Shown piece by piece: positions 1-6,216 of a stretch of 40,496 nt of DNA. The notes under the pieces are model-generated. The model did not search any database. It saw only the letters and a list, made by a program, of their open reading frames with translations, and was not told the DNA's origin. A program made the translations under genes and the position numbers. Source of the stretch: Clostridiales bacterium (GTDB lineage: Bacteria > Bacillota > Clostridia > Christensenellales > Borkfalkiaceae); NCBI GenBank assembly GCA_022508285.1, contig JAFLVN010000012.1, positions 1 to 40,496 on the forward strand, read 5' to 3'. Each line of letters begins with the position of its first letter. Position 1 is the first letter of the stretch.

Positions 1-1389
1 CGTGCCGGAATTGACGTTATTGATAACTATATAGACAGAGCTTTAACCGCTAAAACAGACAATCGTCCGCAGTTCCAAAAGATGATAAAGGACAGTTATG
101 AGCACGTCTTTGACTGCATTATTGTTTGGAAGTTAGACCGCTTTTCTCGTGATAGATATGACTCAGCTCACTATAAAAATCTACTCAAAAAGAACGGCGT
201 GAAAGTTGTTTCTGCAAAAGAAAGTATTTCAGAAGGCTCGGAAGGCATACTCCTCGAATCTTTGCTTGAAGGTATGGCTGAATACTACTCTGCCGAGCTT
301 GCGGAAAAGGTTGTGCGAGGTATGACCGAGAACGCCTTGAAAGGCATAAATAACGGCGGACAAATCACTTTTGGCTATCAAATGACCGCAGAACGGAAAT
401 TTGAGCCGCATGAAACCTACGCTCCTATCGTCCTTGAAATCTTTACTATGTATGCAGACGGAAAAACCGTAAAAGAAATAGTAGATTACCTTGATGAGAA
501 AAACATAAAAAGCTATCGTGGCGGTAAAATGAATATCAACGCTGTTCAACGTATTTTATCTAACCGCAGATACATAGGCGAGTACAAGTTCAGAGAGGTT
601 GTTGTGCCTGATTGTATTCCTCCTCTTGTTCCGAAAGAATTATTTGAGCGTGTTCAAAAGCTGTTGGTGAAGAATAAAAAAGCACCCGCACGGCGCAAGG
701 CAGAGGACGATTACTTACTTTCATTGAAACTCTTTTGCGGAAAATGTGGTACGCACATGGTTGGCGAAAGCGGAAAAGGCACTTCACGCATCTACCGCTA
801 TTATAAATGCGCAAATACAAAGCGAGTTCACATTTGCGATAAAAAGCCTGTCAGAAAGGAATGGATTGAAGACAAAGTTATTCAAGTAGTACTTGAAATA
901 CTCAACGATGAAAACCTTGTTTCCTATCTCGTGGACAGAACTTATGACCTGCAAGGCGAGGAAAATCCGCGCATACCTATACTGAAATCACAGCTTGCAG
1001 ATACTGAAAAGCGAATTGAGAATATAATGAACGCTATCGAGCAGGGCATCATAACTGACAGCACGAAAGACCGTTTGGCTCAACTTGAAAGCAAGAAGAA
1101 AGAATACGAAATCTCAATCTTACAAGAGAAAATAAAAAAGCCCTTTTTGACGAAAGAGCAAATCTTGTTTGGCATTGAAAAATACAAGAAGTTAGACTTG
1201 AACACTCTTGAAGGGAAACAACGGCTGATTGACGGCTTCGTGAACTCAATATACTTATATGACGACAAAATAACCTTTACTTTTAACTTCAAAGACGGAA
1301 CGCGAACAATCTTCCTTCCTGAAATTGAAGCAGCAAAAAATTCGGATATTAATTGCTTAGGTGCACCAGAAAATGAGCAAAAACAATAA
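1..1389 (+). CDS. Large serine recombinase (site-specific integrase), 5' end outside window
   Basis: The frame is open from base 1, so 462 residues are visible and the N-terminus with the catalytic serine is missing. The visible part starts inside the resolvase domain and contains LDRFSRDR (residues 45-52), the arginine-rich active-site segment of serine recombinases. A central recombinase domain follows, then a zinc-ribbon with cysteines at 246, 249, 270 and 279, and a charged coiled-coil-like stretch (about 325-375). This is the layout of large serine integrases of phages, ICEs and Tn4451-type elements, which integrate and excise DNA at att sites. The ATG at position 82 is internal, because the codons before it read as conserved resolvase sequence. 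The family call is firm. Whether the enzyme is active cannot be judged without the missing end. Confidence 0.93.
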   Translation, partial: RAGIDVIDNYIDRALTAKTDNRPQFQKMIKDSYEHVFDCIIVWKLDRFSRDRYDSAHYKNLLKKNGVKVVSAKESISEGSEGILLESLLEGMAEYYSAELAEKVVRGMTENALKGINNGGQITFGYQMTAERKFEPHETYAPIVLEIFTMYADGKTVKEIVDYLDEKNIKSYRGGKMNINAVQRILSNRRYIGEYKFREVVVPDCIPPLVPKELFERVQKLLVKNKKAPARRKAEDDYLLSLKLFCGKCGTHMVGESGKGTSRIYRYYKCANTKRVHICDKKPVRKEWIEDKVIQVVLEILNDENLVSYLVDRTYDLQGEENPRIPILKSQLADTEKRIENIMNAIEQGIITDSTKDRLAQLESKKKEYEISILQEKIKKPFLTKEQILFGIEKYKKLDLNTLEGKQRLIDGFVNSIYLYDDKITFTFNFKDGTRTIFLPEIEAAKNSDINCLGAPENEQKQ

Positions 1390-1403
1390 GTTTTTGCTCA
1401 TTT
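1371..1403 (+). terminator. Hairpin terminator overlapping recombinase stop codon
   Basis: A perfect 14-bp inverted repeat (1371-1384 with 1390-1403) encloses a 5-base loop (1385-1389) that contains the TAA stop codon at 1387-1389. The stem is AT-rich and its right arm ends in a T run. The last codons of the recombinase form the left arm. Confidence 0.7.
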
Positions 1404-1432
1404 TTGCTGTATTTTAGCCCATTTTTAAAACT

Positions 1433-1452
1433 ATTCCCCAATCATTCCCCAA
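1433..1452. repeat. Short tandem direct repeat ATTCCCCAA
   Basis: ATTCCCCAA occurs at 1433-1441 and again at 1444-1452, an 11-base period, in AT-rich non-coding DNA just after the recombinase. Repeats of this size beside an integrase can be recombinase-binding or att sequence, but nothing here proves it. The rest of 1404-1506 shows no gene. Confidence 0.35.
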
Positions 1453-1506
1453 AATAAAAATTCAAAAAAATCACTGAATTTCAAAACACCTTCTGCTATC
1501 TAGTAA

Positions 1507-1535
1507 AGTCCCATGCAAATTAATTGCATGGGACT
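1507..1535 (-). terminator. Hairpin terminator of the kinase-like gene
   Basis: A perfect 12-bp stem (1507-1518 with 1524-1535) with the 5-base loop ATTAA lies 34 bases after the stop of the leftward gene ending at 1570. Read leftward it is followed by TTTACT, a short T run. It could also stop read-through from the recombinase side. Confidence 0.65.
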
Positions 1536-1569
1536 GATAATAATTTTAGAATTTAAAATAAATAAATTT

Positions 1570-2262
1570 CTATTTAGAACTTTCTAAAAAACTAAAAATA
1601 TTAGATACAATTGTTTTAATAGTGTCATTATATTGCTGCGCTGTTGTGTCTATGATTGAATAATTTTCATCACCTTTAAGATATTTTTTAATTAAACACT
1701 TTAAAGCCTTATTATATTTACTAAGCACAATATTATTTACAATTTTACCTTCTTTCTCAATTAAGCCATTTGACTTTTCCCTTTCTATTGCCTCATTAAC
1801 TTCACATTTTACTATTAATAGATATTTAAATAAATTCTGCCATATATCAAGAGAGTAAAAATTCAACAAAGCTTTAAATTGATTTAAATCAATCATCTTT
1901 TCTTCAAAATAAATCAGCGCCCAGCATATTGCATCGTAAATTCCTCTTTCACATACTATTACTTCAATACCGCTATCAATACTCTCAAGTACATTTTTTA
2001 TGGTTTCGCATGCCGTCCAAAAATTGTATCTAGGCGAAAATTTATCTTTAATTGGGCAACCATTACCTGCTTCATAAAGTATCTTGTAATTATTTATATT
2101 AAAACGCCTTAATATTACTTCAAATTTATTTAATGATGTAGTTTTACCTGAATTAGGCGTACCCAATATTTCGATAATTACAGGCGCTTCCCTTCTTTGA
2201 TTAAATATATTCTTTATTTGATTTTCAGAAAAGAAATGTACAGGATATTCTACTCTATTCAT
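1570..2262 (-). CDS. P-loop NTPase, nucleotide/nucleoside-kinase-like
   Basis: This is a 230-residue soluble protein. A Walker A loop GTPNSGKT lies at 34-41. A Walker-B-like strand VIVCERGIYD at 101-110 places ERG and D110 where deoxynucleoside and thymidylate kinases carry their DR(Y/S) motif. A basic, charged stretch near 155-170 could be the lid. The gene is read from a GAGGG ribosome site seven bases before ATG, and this site overlaps the stop of the upstream membrane-protein gene, so the two are translationally coupled. AAA-type annotation is possible, but the small size and ERG motif favour a kinase fold. Substrate and pathway are unknown. The AT-rich composition matches the rest of the accessory region. 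Confidence 0.7.
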   Translation of the reverse strand: MNRVEYPVHFFSENQIKNIFNQRREAPVIIEILGTPNSGKTTSLNKFEVILRRFNINNYKILYEAGNGCPIKDKFSPRYNFWTACETIKNVLESIDSGIEVIVCERGIYDAICWALIYFEEKMIDLNQFKALLNFYSLDIWQNLFKYLLIVKCEVNEAIEREKSNGLIEKEGKIVNNIVLSKYNKALKCLIKKYLKGDENYSIIDTTAQQYNDTIKTIVSNIFSFLESSK

Positions 2263-2272
2263 ATTCTAACCC

Positions 2273-2929
2273 TCATACTGGTGTCCTAATAATGCTAATT
2301 AATTTATAATGTGCTAAATATGCATTACAAGTACTTTTATGCGCTTCTTCATTAAAATTATAACATTCAACCAAGTATTTATTTTTATTTGAATTATTCG
2401 TATGCTTTTTAACACTTTTTGAAGAAAAAACTTTGAAGTTCTGCGGACCGTTAAAAGCATCTGGGTCAGCCATAATACACCTCAATCCAACATCTTGTGA
2501 AAATTTGTATACTATTGCGCCAATCGCTTTTAGATTTGCAATTCTATTGTCAAATACTATCTTAGCCCCATTAGTAGCAGCATTATATTTTGATTCTGGA
2601 AATAAGACCTCAACCGTTTTATTGTTAAGGATTATTGCATGTAAGTCATCCAAGTAATCGTCAGTCCAGCTTAAATCTCCACCAAATAAAACCACCTTAT
2701 CCATTGCATTATGAATTATATTTAATCCTAATTTTATTACCTTTTTACGCTTTACAAAATGTCGATCATATACCGTAAAAAATATGCTTAGAAATAAAAG
2801 AATAATAATAACGCCTAGAGATATTATTTTAAATAAATTCGGTATATGTGGTATTAGTTGAAGAATTACGCCTAAAATAGAAATAATGCTAGCTATAATC
2901 ATAAAATAGTTACGTTTTAATTTTCTCAT
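2273..2929 (-). CDS. Two-TM membrane protein with PLD-like soluble domain
   Basis: This 218-residue protein has two N-terminal membrane helices (about 8-28 and 34-54) separated by a proline-containing turn and followed by a basic segment. That places the remaining 160 residues in the cytoplasm. The soluble part has an alternating strand/helix pattern with VVLFGGDLSW, VEVLFPES and a later LRCIMADPDAF strand, which resembles one repeat of the phospholipase-D-like fold. I see no HxKxxxxD catalytic motif, so it may bind rather than cut its ligand. AGGAG eight bases upstream supports the ATG. It is the first gene of a pair with the kinase-like gene 10 bases downstream. The function is unrecognised; the fold call is tentative. 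Confidence 0.6.
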   Translation of the reverse strand: MRKLKRNYFMIIASIISILGVILQLIPHIPNLFKIISLGVIIILLFLSIFFTVYDRHFVKRKKVIKLGLNIIHNAMDKVVLFGGDLSWTDDYLDDLHAIILNNKTVEVLFPESKYNAATNGAKIVFDNRIANLKAIGAIVYKFSQDVGLRCIMADPDAFNGPQNFKVFSSKSVKKHTNNSNKNKYLVECYNFNEEAHKSTCNAYLAHYKLISIIRTPV

Positions 2930-3026
2930 TTGTTGTGCTCCTTGCTTGTCCGATTGCAGGAATATCAGCTTGTTAGCTCTATTCCCAATTATTTGACGAA
3001 TTAAATAGAAGATATGTTACACTTAA

Positions 3027-3063
3027 ATGCAAAAGGTGCAGAAAAAATCTGCACCTTTTGCAT
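3027..3063 (-). terminator. Strong hairpin terminator at end of the degenerate operon
   Basis: A perfect 16-bp stem (3027-3042 with 3048-3063) encloses a 5-base A loop (T loop on the minus strand). It is flanked by T-rich sequence on both sides, so it could work in both directions. On the minus strand it lies 65 bases after the stop of the helicase remnant and before the two-TM gene. No plus-strand gene precedes it. The bases between it and the two-TM gene (2930-3026) show a ribosome site but no convincing promoter. Confidence 0.75.
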
Positions 3064-3127
3064 CTTTTTACTAAGACTACCCATTAACTTTCTAGATTTG
3101 TCCAAAGAATAATACCTCTATTTTTGT

Positions 3128-3370
3128 TTAATTAATATCAGCAGAATTAACCACAATGCCAACCTTATGTCTTGAGCGTGTTAATGCCACATAGCATTTA
3201 GACTTTGTTAATTCTGCCTTGATATACGTAAAGTCATTATTTAATATAGCATCTTTAATGTCATTCGTTGGATAAATTAGTACATTTTCATATGTCGATC
3301 CTTTTGACTCACCAAAAGTTATAATTTTAGTTTTATGATTTTCTATCTTACTGAATAGGGTTGCGTTTTT
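3128..3370 (-). pseudogene. C-terminal remnant of a UvrD/SF1-type DNA helicase
   Basis: Translating the minus strand from just after the stop at 3371-3373 gives about 80 residues with no start codon. They include IITFGESKGSTYENVLIYP and then CYVALTRSRHKVGIVV, ending at TAA 3128-3130. These match SF1 helicase motif V (the SKG...E.V pattern) and motif VI (YVALTRAR). The Walker A, Walker B and all upstream helicase motifs are absent, so this is the 3' stump of a helicase gene fused in position, but not by a start codon, to the preceding zinc-ribbon pseudogene. UvrD-like helicases of this type occur in repair and in several phage-defence loci; which one this came from cannot be told. Confidence 0.75.
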
Positions 3371-3902
3371 TTATTTAATTTTGGAACTATCCTTAATAAA
3401 TGCTTCAGCATTACAGCCACTGACTTGAAGATTATCAATATTGACTTTACCGCAGTCAAATATTTGAGTTGATTTGCCTTTAACTTTTCCGCCAAAAGTA
3501 AATTTACACCTAAATTCTGCGTTACAATGACCGCATACAAAACGATAGCCACCGCCGTCCTGCTTTATATATAAATCTTGCGGTTTACCACAAAAAACGC
3601 CGTCGGGCGTAACTTTCTGATAGTGTCGATATAGACCGCATTTAACCCTTTATTTTTGTATCCACCCGAAGAAATTTTTGAGTATTGCTATCGACAATTC
3701 CGTCATATTCGTGATAAAAACCACATTTAACGCATTGATATAACGATTTCTTTTTACCTGAAAAGTCAGCCGTCAAGCCTACACCACCTAAAAAAAACCC
3801 ACCAATAACCGCATTTTTAGCATTAAAGCCTTTTTTAGTTGTGTTAATCAGCTTCCAATTATCTTTTTCGTCACATATCGATCAATTATTAGGTGCGTTC
3901 AT
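3371..3902 (-). pseudogene. Broken multi-zinc-ribbon protein gene
   Basis: The start ATG at 3900-3902 lies one base after the stop of the upstream DUF2089-like gene, so the two formed an operon. Codon 7 is a TGA stop (3882-3884). The frame then reads KGFNAKNAVIGGFFLGGVGL, a glycine-rich hydrophobic stretch, and a CVKCG ribbon. It ends in a stop at about 3634, and the sequence continues in another frame with KCGLYRHYQ, CGKPQ and CGHC before TAA at 3371-3373. At least one nonsense mutation and one frameshift are therefore needed to explain it. The glycine-zipper plus zinc-ribbon layout recalls small bacterial zinc-ribbon proteins. Sequencing error could fake a single frameshift, but not easily both lesions. 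Confidence 0.7.
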
Positions 3903-3903
3903 T

Positions 3904-4665
3904 TTAGTCCTCTAAATTCATAAATTCGTTATTGACAGTAATAAAACTGCCGTTGCCTTGACTTCTATGGACAGTTGCAATACCAGCCCAAGCAAGTATG
4001 CCCGAAAAATAAGTAGAGCGCCTCATTGTCGAGCTACCAATCTTTGAGCCGTAAAATTCAGTAGAGATATAACCGTCAATAGTTGTAATAGGCAAATCTT
4101 CACTACCTATTTTTGCACCGTTTTGAGCGGCTACATCACCCCTATACATTTTACCACCGAGAGATATAGCCTTTTTAACTATTCCATCAAAGACTTCCCA
4201 CTCAAAAATAAAACCTTTCAACCCCTCGCTTTCAAAGCCTGCTTGCGATGAAGAAAGCCAAAAAGGAACAGGCTCGCCTTTCAAAACGGGCATAAGTGCT
4301 TTACCGCCACACTCAACGATTTTATTTTTTAGTCTTTTTACAACTTTGCTATCTTCGGAAGATTGCGTTAAATTTTCTAAACTGATATTGCTTGCCATTG
4401 TTTTACCCCCTAATTTCTCATTGATTGTATTTAATTTGTATTTAATGGAATTATAAGTTTCATTATAACGCGCTTGCATTTTCGATAAATTCCCTTCCAA
4501 AAGCAAAAACTGCTTAACAAAATCAAGCTCATCTGCACTTAATTCTGCAAATCCGCCTACATTAAACTCGCCGTTAATTTTAATGCCACAACACTTGCAA
4601 GACAATTCAGAAATGATTAGTTCATTTCCGCAAGAAGGACAATTTTTTAACAAATTAGTATTCAT
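3904..4665 (-). CDS. DUF2089-type zinc-ribbon/HTH protein with unknown C-terminal domain
   Basis: This 253-residue protein starts with a zinc ribbon (C9, C12, C23, C26) and a helical segment containing ELDFVKQFLLLEGNLSKMQ and a helix-turn-helix-like NETYNSIKYKLNTINEKLG, the pattern of DUF2089 proteins thought to bind DNA. The C-terminal 150 residues, with FEWEVFDGIVKKA and YFSGILAWAGIATV, match no family I can name; the end looks winged-helix-like. An ATG nine codons upstream is rejected: AAAGGAG lies eight bases before the ATG at 4665, and a good promoter (-10 at 4691-4696) overlaps the earlier ATG. It is the only intact gene of an operon whose two downstream members are decayed, so it may be a regulator that outlived its targets. 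Confidence 0.65.
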   Translation of the reverse strand: MNTNLLKNCPSCGNELIISELSCKCCGIKINGEFNVGGFAELSADELDFVKQFLLLEGNLSKMQARYNETYNSIKYKLNTINEKLGGKTMASNISLENLTQSSEDSKVVKRLKNKIVECGGKALMPVLKGEPVPFWLSSSQAGFESEGLKGFIFEWEVFDGIVKKAISLGGKMYRGDVAAQNGAKIGSEDLPITTIDGYISTEFYGSKIGSSTMRRSTYFSGILAWAGIATVHRSQGNGSFITVNNEFMNLED

Positions 4666-4690
4666 ATATTCGCTCCTTTGATTTTTTAAC

Positions 4691-4719
4691 ATAATACCAT
4701 TAAATTTTATGTATGTCGA
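4691..4719 (-). promoter_or_regulatory. Sigma-A promoter for the DUF2089-like gene
   Basis: On the minus strand there is TCGACA (4714-4719), a 17-base spacer and TATTAT (4691-4696). Transcription would start near 4684, about 20 bases before the ATG at 4665, leaving room for the AAAGGAG site. Confidence 0.7.
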
Positions 4720-4818
4720 CTATATTTTAATACTTTTTATGTTATGTATAAATATTTTTAATACATTATAGTTTAGCGAACAAATTTAACTCCATAAATA
4801 CAAATCGTTAATTTTACT

Positions 4819-4847
4819 TTGGCACTGTGGCGTGTGCTTGATATAAT
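4819..4847 (+). promoter_or_regulatory. Consensus sigma-A promoter with no gene downstream
   Basis: TTGGCA (4819-4824), a 17-base spacer and TATAAT (4842-4847) preceded by an extended TGA. It faces right, into the 3' end of a leftward gene. The predicted start, about 4854, is just before the hairpin at 4856-4888. No plus-strand gene follows for more than 1.3 kb. Confidence 0.6.
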
Positions 4848-4855
4848 TATTTAAC

Positions 4856-4888
4856 GAGCGGCGCACCGCCTAATACGGTGCGCCGCTC
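4856..4888 (-). terminator. Hairpin terminator overlapping the YjbR-like gene stop codon
   Basis: A perfect GC-rich 13-bp stem (4856-4868 with 4876-4888) encloses a 7-base loop. The TAG stop of the leftward gene (4870-4872) lies in the loop, so the last codons form one arm. Read leftward it is followed by an AT-rich tract. The hairpin is symmetrical and could also stop the transcript from the promoter at 4819-4847. Confidence 0.7.
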
Positions 4889-5541
4889 TCTTTGGCTAAT
4901 TTATAGCTTTTGTCAAGATAATTTAGTATTTCTTGAATCGGCACGGAGCCGTCTAAAAGCATTGTTAGCCAATGCTTTTTATTCATGTGATAGCCGGGGA
5001 AGTATCTTTCACCGTCCACCTTTTTGGGCAATTCATCTACGTTAAAGCGCAGATCGATTATCTCCGCAGGCTCTTTATCGTCAAGCCCGAGTTTGCTTTT
5101 AGGAATAGTCATAAACAATGCATACCACTTCTTGTTATCCTTTCTGCGCAACACCGCCGCATCGGGGTATCTCTCCCACAAAAATTCCAGCTCGTCACCG
5201 TACTTATTTTGTGCATACTCAACGACTTTTTTAGAGCATTGACCCCCGAATATGCTCGAATCAAAGCAGTTTTCGGCAATATCGTTCAGTACGCTTTCGT
5301 ATTCCGAGCGCACTCTTCCTACAAACTCACCGCTCGCTTCGGCAACAAGGTGCAGAGTATAAACCTCTTCAGCCGCCAAATCGAAAAGCTCCGTTTCAAC
5401 CTCGCCGCTTCCGTCAACTTTGACTGTCATTCTGAACTGATTATCAAAGATTCCCGTGGAATAAACATATCTATCCCCTACCTTCTCAAATCCGTATTTT
5501 ATTAACTTCTCGCAATTAAGCGTTCTATTCTTGAATATCAT
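4870..5541 (-). CDS. MmcQ/YjbR family protein
   Basis: This 223-residue protein carries the MmcQ/YjbR fold in its C-terminal half: WERYPDAAVLRRKDNKKWYALFM (about 121-143), DLRFN, and the end motif with YFPGYHMNKKHWLTMLLDG (about 178-196). The family is compact and double-wing-like, and DNA binding has been suggested for it. The N-terminal 95 residues add an extra region with VYTLHLVAEASGEFVGRV. The start ATG lies 17 bases inside the upstream GrpB-like gene, with a GGGGG ribosome site there, so the two are coupled. Base composition rises here relative to the accessory region to the left. The family call is solid; the molecular role is unknown. Confidence 0.85.
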   Translation of the reverse strand: MIFKNRTLNCEKLIKYGFEKVGDRYVYSTGIFDNQFRMTVKVDGSGEVETELFDLAAEEVYTLHLVAEASGEFVGRVRSEYESVLNDIAENCFDSSIFGGQCSKKVVEYAQNKYGDELEFLWERYPDAAVLRRKDNKKWYALFMTIPKSKLGLDDKEPAEIIDLRFNVDELPKKVDGERYFPGYHMNKKHWLTMLLDGSVPIQEILNYLDKSYKLAKESGAPY

Positions 5542-6091
5542 TTGTCCCCCTTTCCTTTGCCAACGCAGTATACTTTTTTACAAACTCGCTCTTCGCGGCG
5601 GTGTAGCCGTCTCTGTCATACTCATATCTTTTCCATAGCTCAAGTTTAAGCGCTTCATAATCCTTTGCAACTTCGGGATGCGCAATCAGGTAATCGCGGA
5701 AATATATCTCATCGTTGTCGCCCACATAGCGCAAATGCAGGTGAAACACTTTCTCCGCAAATCCGCTTTCGGTGTAGCCTTTATTGAACGATATTCGCCT
5801 ATTATTTTCGGACATTTTAATCCAACTGTTATCTTGCAGTGTTGCACTGATTTTTGATAAATCGACTGTTTCGTCAACTTCGACAAGAATATCTACTATC
5901 GGCTTAGCCCAAATGCCTTCTACCGCCGTACTACCGATATGATTTATTTCAGTGCCAATCGGCAAAATCTTTTTCAGTTTAGCCGCTTCCTCGGCGTAAT
6001 ACTTTTCCCAACAGTCATTGTGTTCGGTCAGAATTATGGGGAAGAGCTGCCAAAGCTCTTCAAGCGTCATTTCAGATAGTTTCTTACTCAT
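5525..6091 (-). CDS. GrpB-like nucleotidyltransferase-fold protein
   Basis: This 188-residue protein is of the usual size for the GrpB (UPF0157) family. It has HNDCWEKYYAEEAAKLKKIL, then IGSTAVEGIWAKPIVDILVEV (about 52-72), the GST...A.P..D pattern of minimal nucleotidyltransferases, and a C-terminal FRDYLIAHPEVAKDYEALK helix typical of the family. Proteins of this kind are often fused or adjacent to dephospho-CoA kinase in other bacteria, but no such gene is here. It is first in a two-gene leftward unit driven by a strong promoter 48 bases upstream. The ribosome site is weak. Confidence 0.88.
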   Translation of the reverse strand: MSKKLSEMTLEELWQLFPIILTEHNDCWEKYYAEEAAKLKKILPIGTEINHIGSTAVEGIWAKPIVDILVEVDETVDLSKISATLQDNSWIKMSENNRRISFNKGYTESGFAEKVFHLHLRYVGDNDEIYFRDYLIAHPEVAKDYEALKLELWKRYEYDRDGYTAAKSEFVKKYTALAKERGTNDIQE

Positions 6092-6138
6092 AGTTGCGCC
6101 GTAATTTACTCTGCCATCCTTTAAGTTTTGTTAAATTC

Positions 6139-6167
6139 ATTATACCATTATGTACGCAAGTTGACAA
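6139..6167 (-). promoter_or_regulatory. Sigma-A promoter for the GrpB/YjbR-like pair
   Basis: On the minus strand there is TTGTCA (6162-6167), a 17-base spacer and a perfect TATAAT (6139-6144). The -35 box lies on top of the -35 box of the rightward promoter. Confidence 0.8.
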
Positions 6168-6189
6168 TACTTTTGGCGTTTGTTATACT
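6161..6189 (+). promoter_or_regulatory. Sigma-A promoter for the flavodiiron/radical SAM operon
   Basis: A perfect TTGACA (6161-6166), a 17-base spacer and TATACT (6184-6189). The predicted start is about 20 bases before the ATG at 6217, with GGAGG at 6206-6210. Confidence 0.82.
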
Positions 6190-6216
6190 GTGTAGGCAAT
6201 ATTTTGGAGGCTTCTT

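Noticed and set aside
2930-3026. Promoter for the two-TM/kinase pair
   Set aside because: The best candidate (TTGGGA, 16 bases, GATATT on the minus strand) matches only four of six bases in each box, too weak to list.
4666-4692. Upstream ATG at 4692 for the DUF2089-like gene
   Set aside because: It overlaps the -10 box of the promoter. The ATG at 4665 has AAAGGAG at good spacing and starts right before the zinc ribbon.
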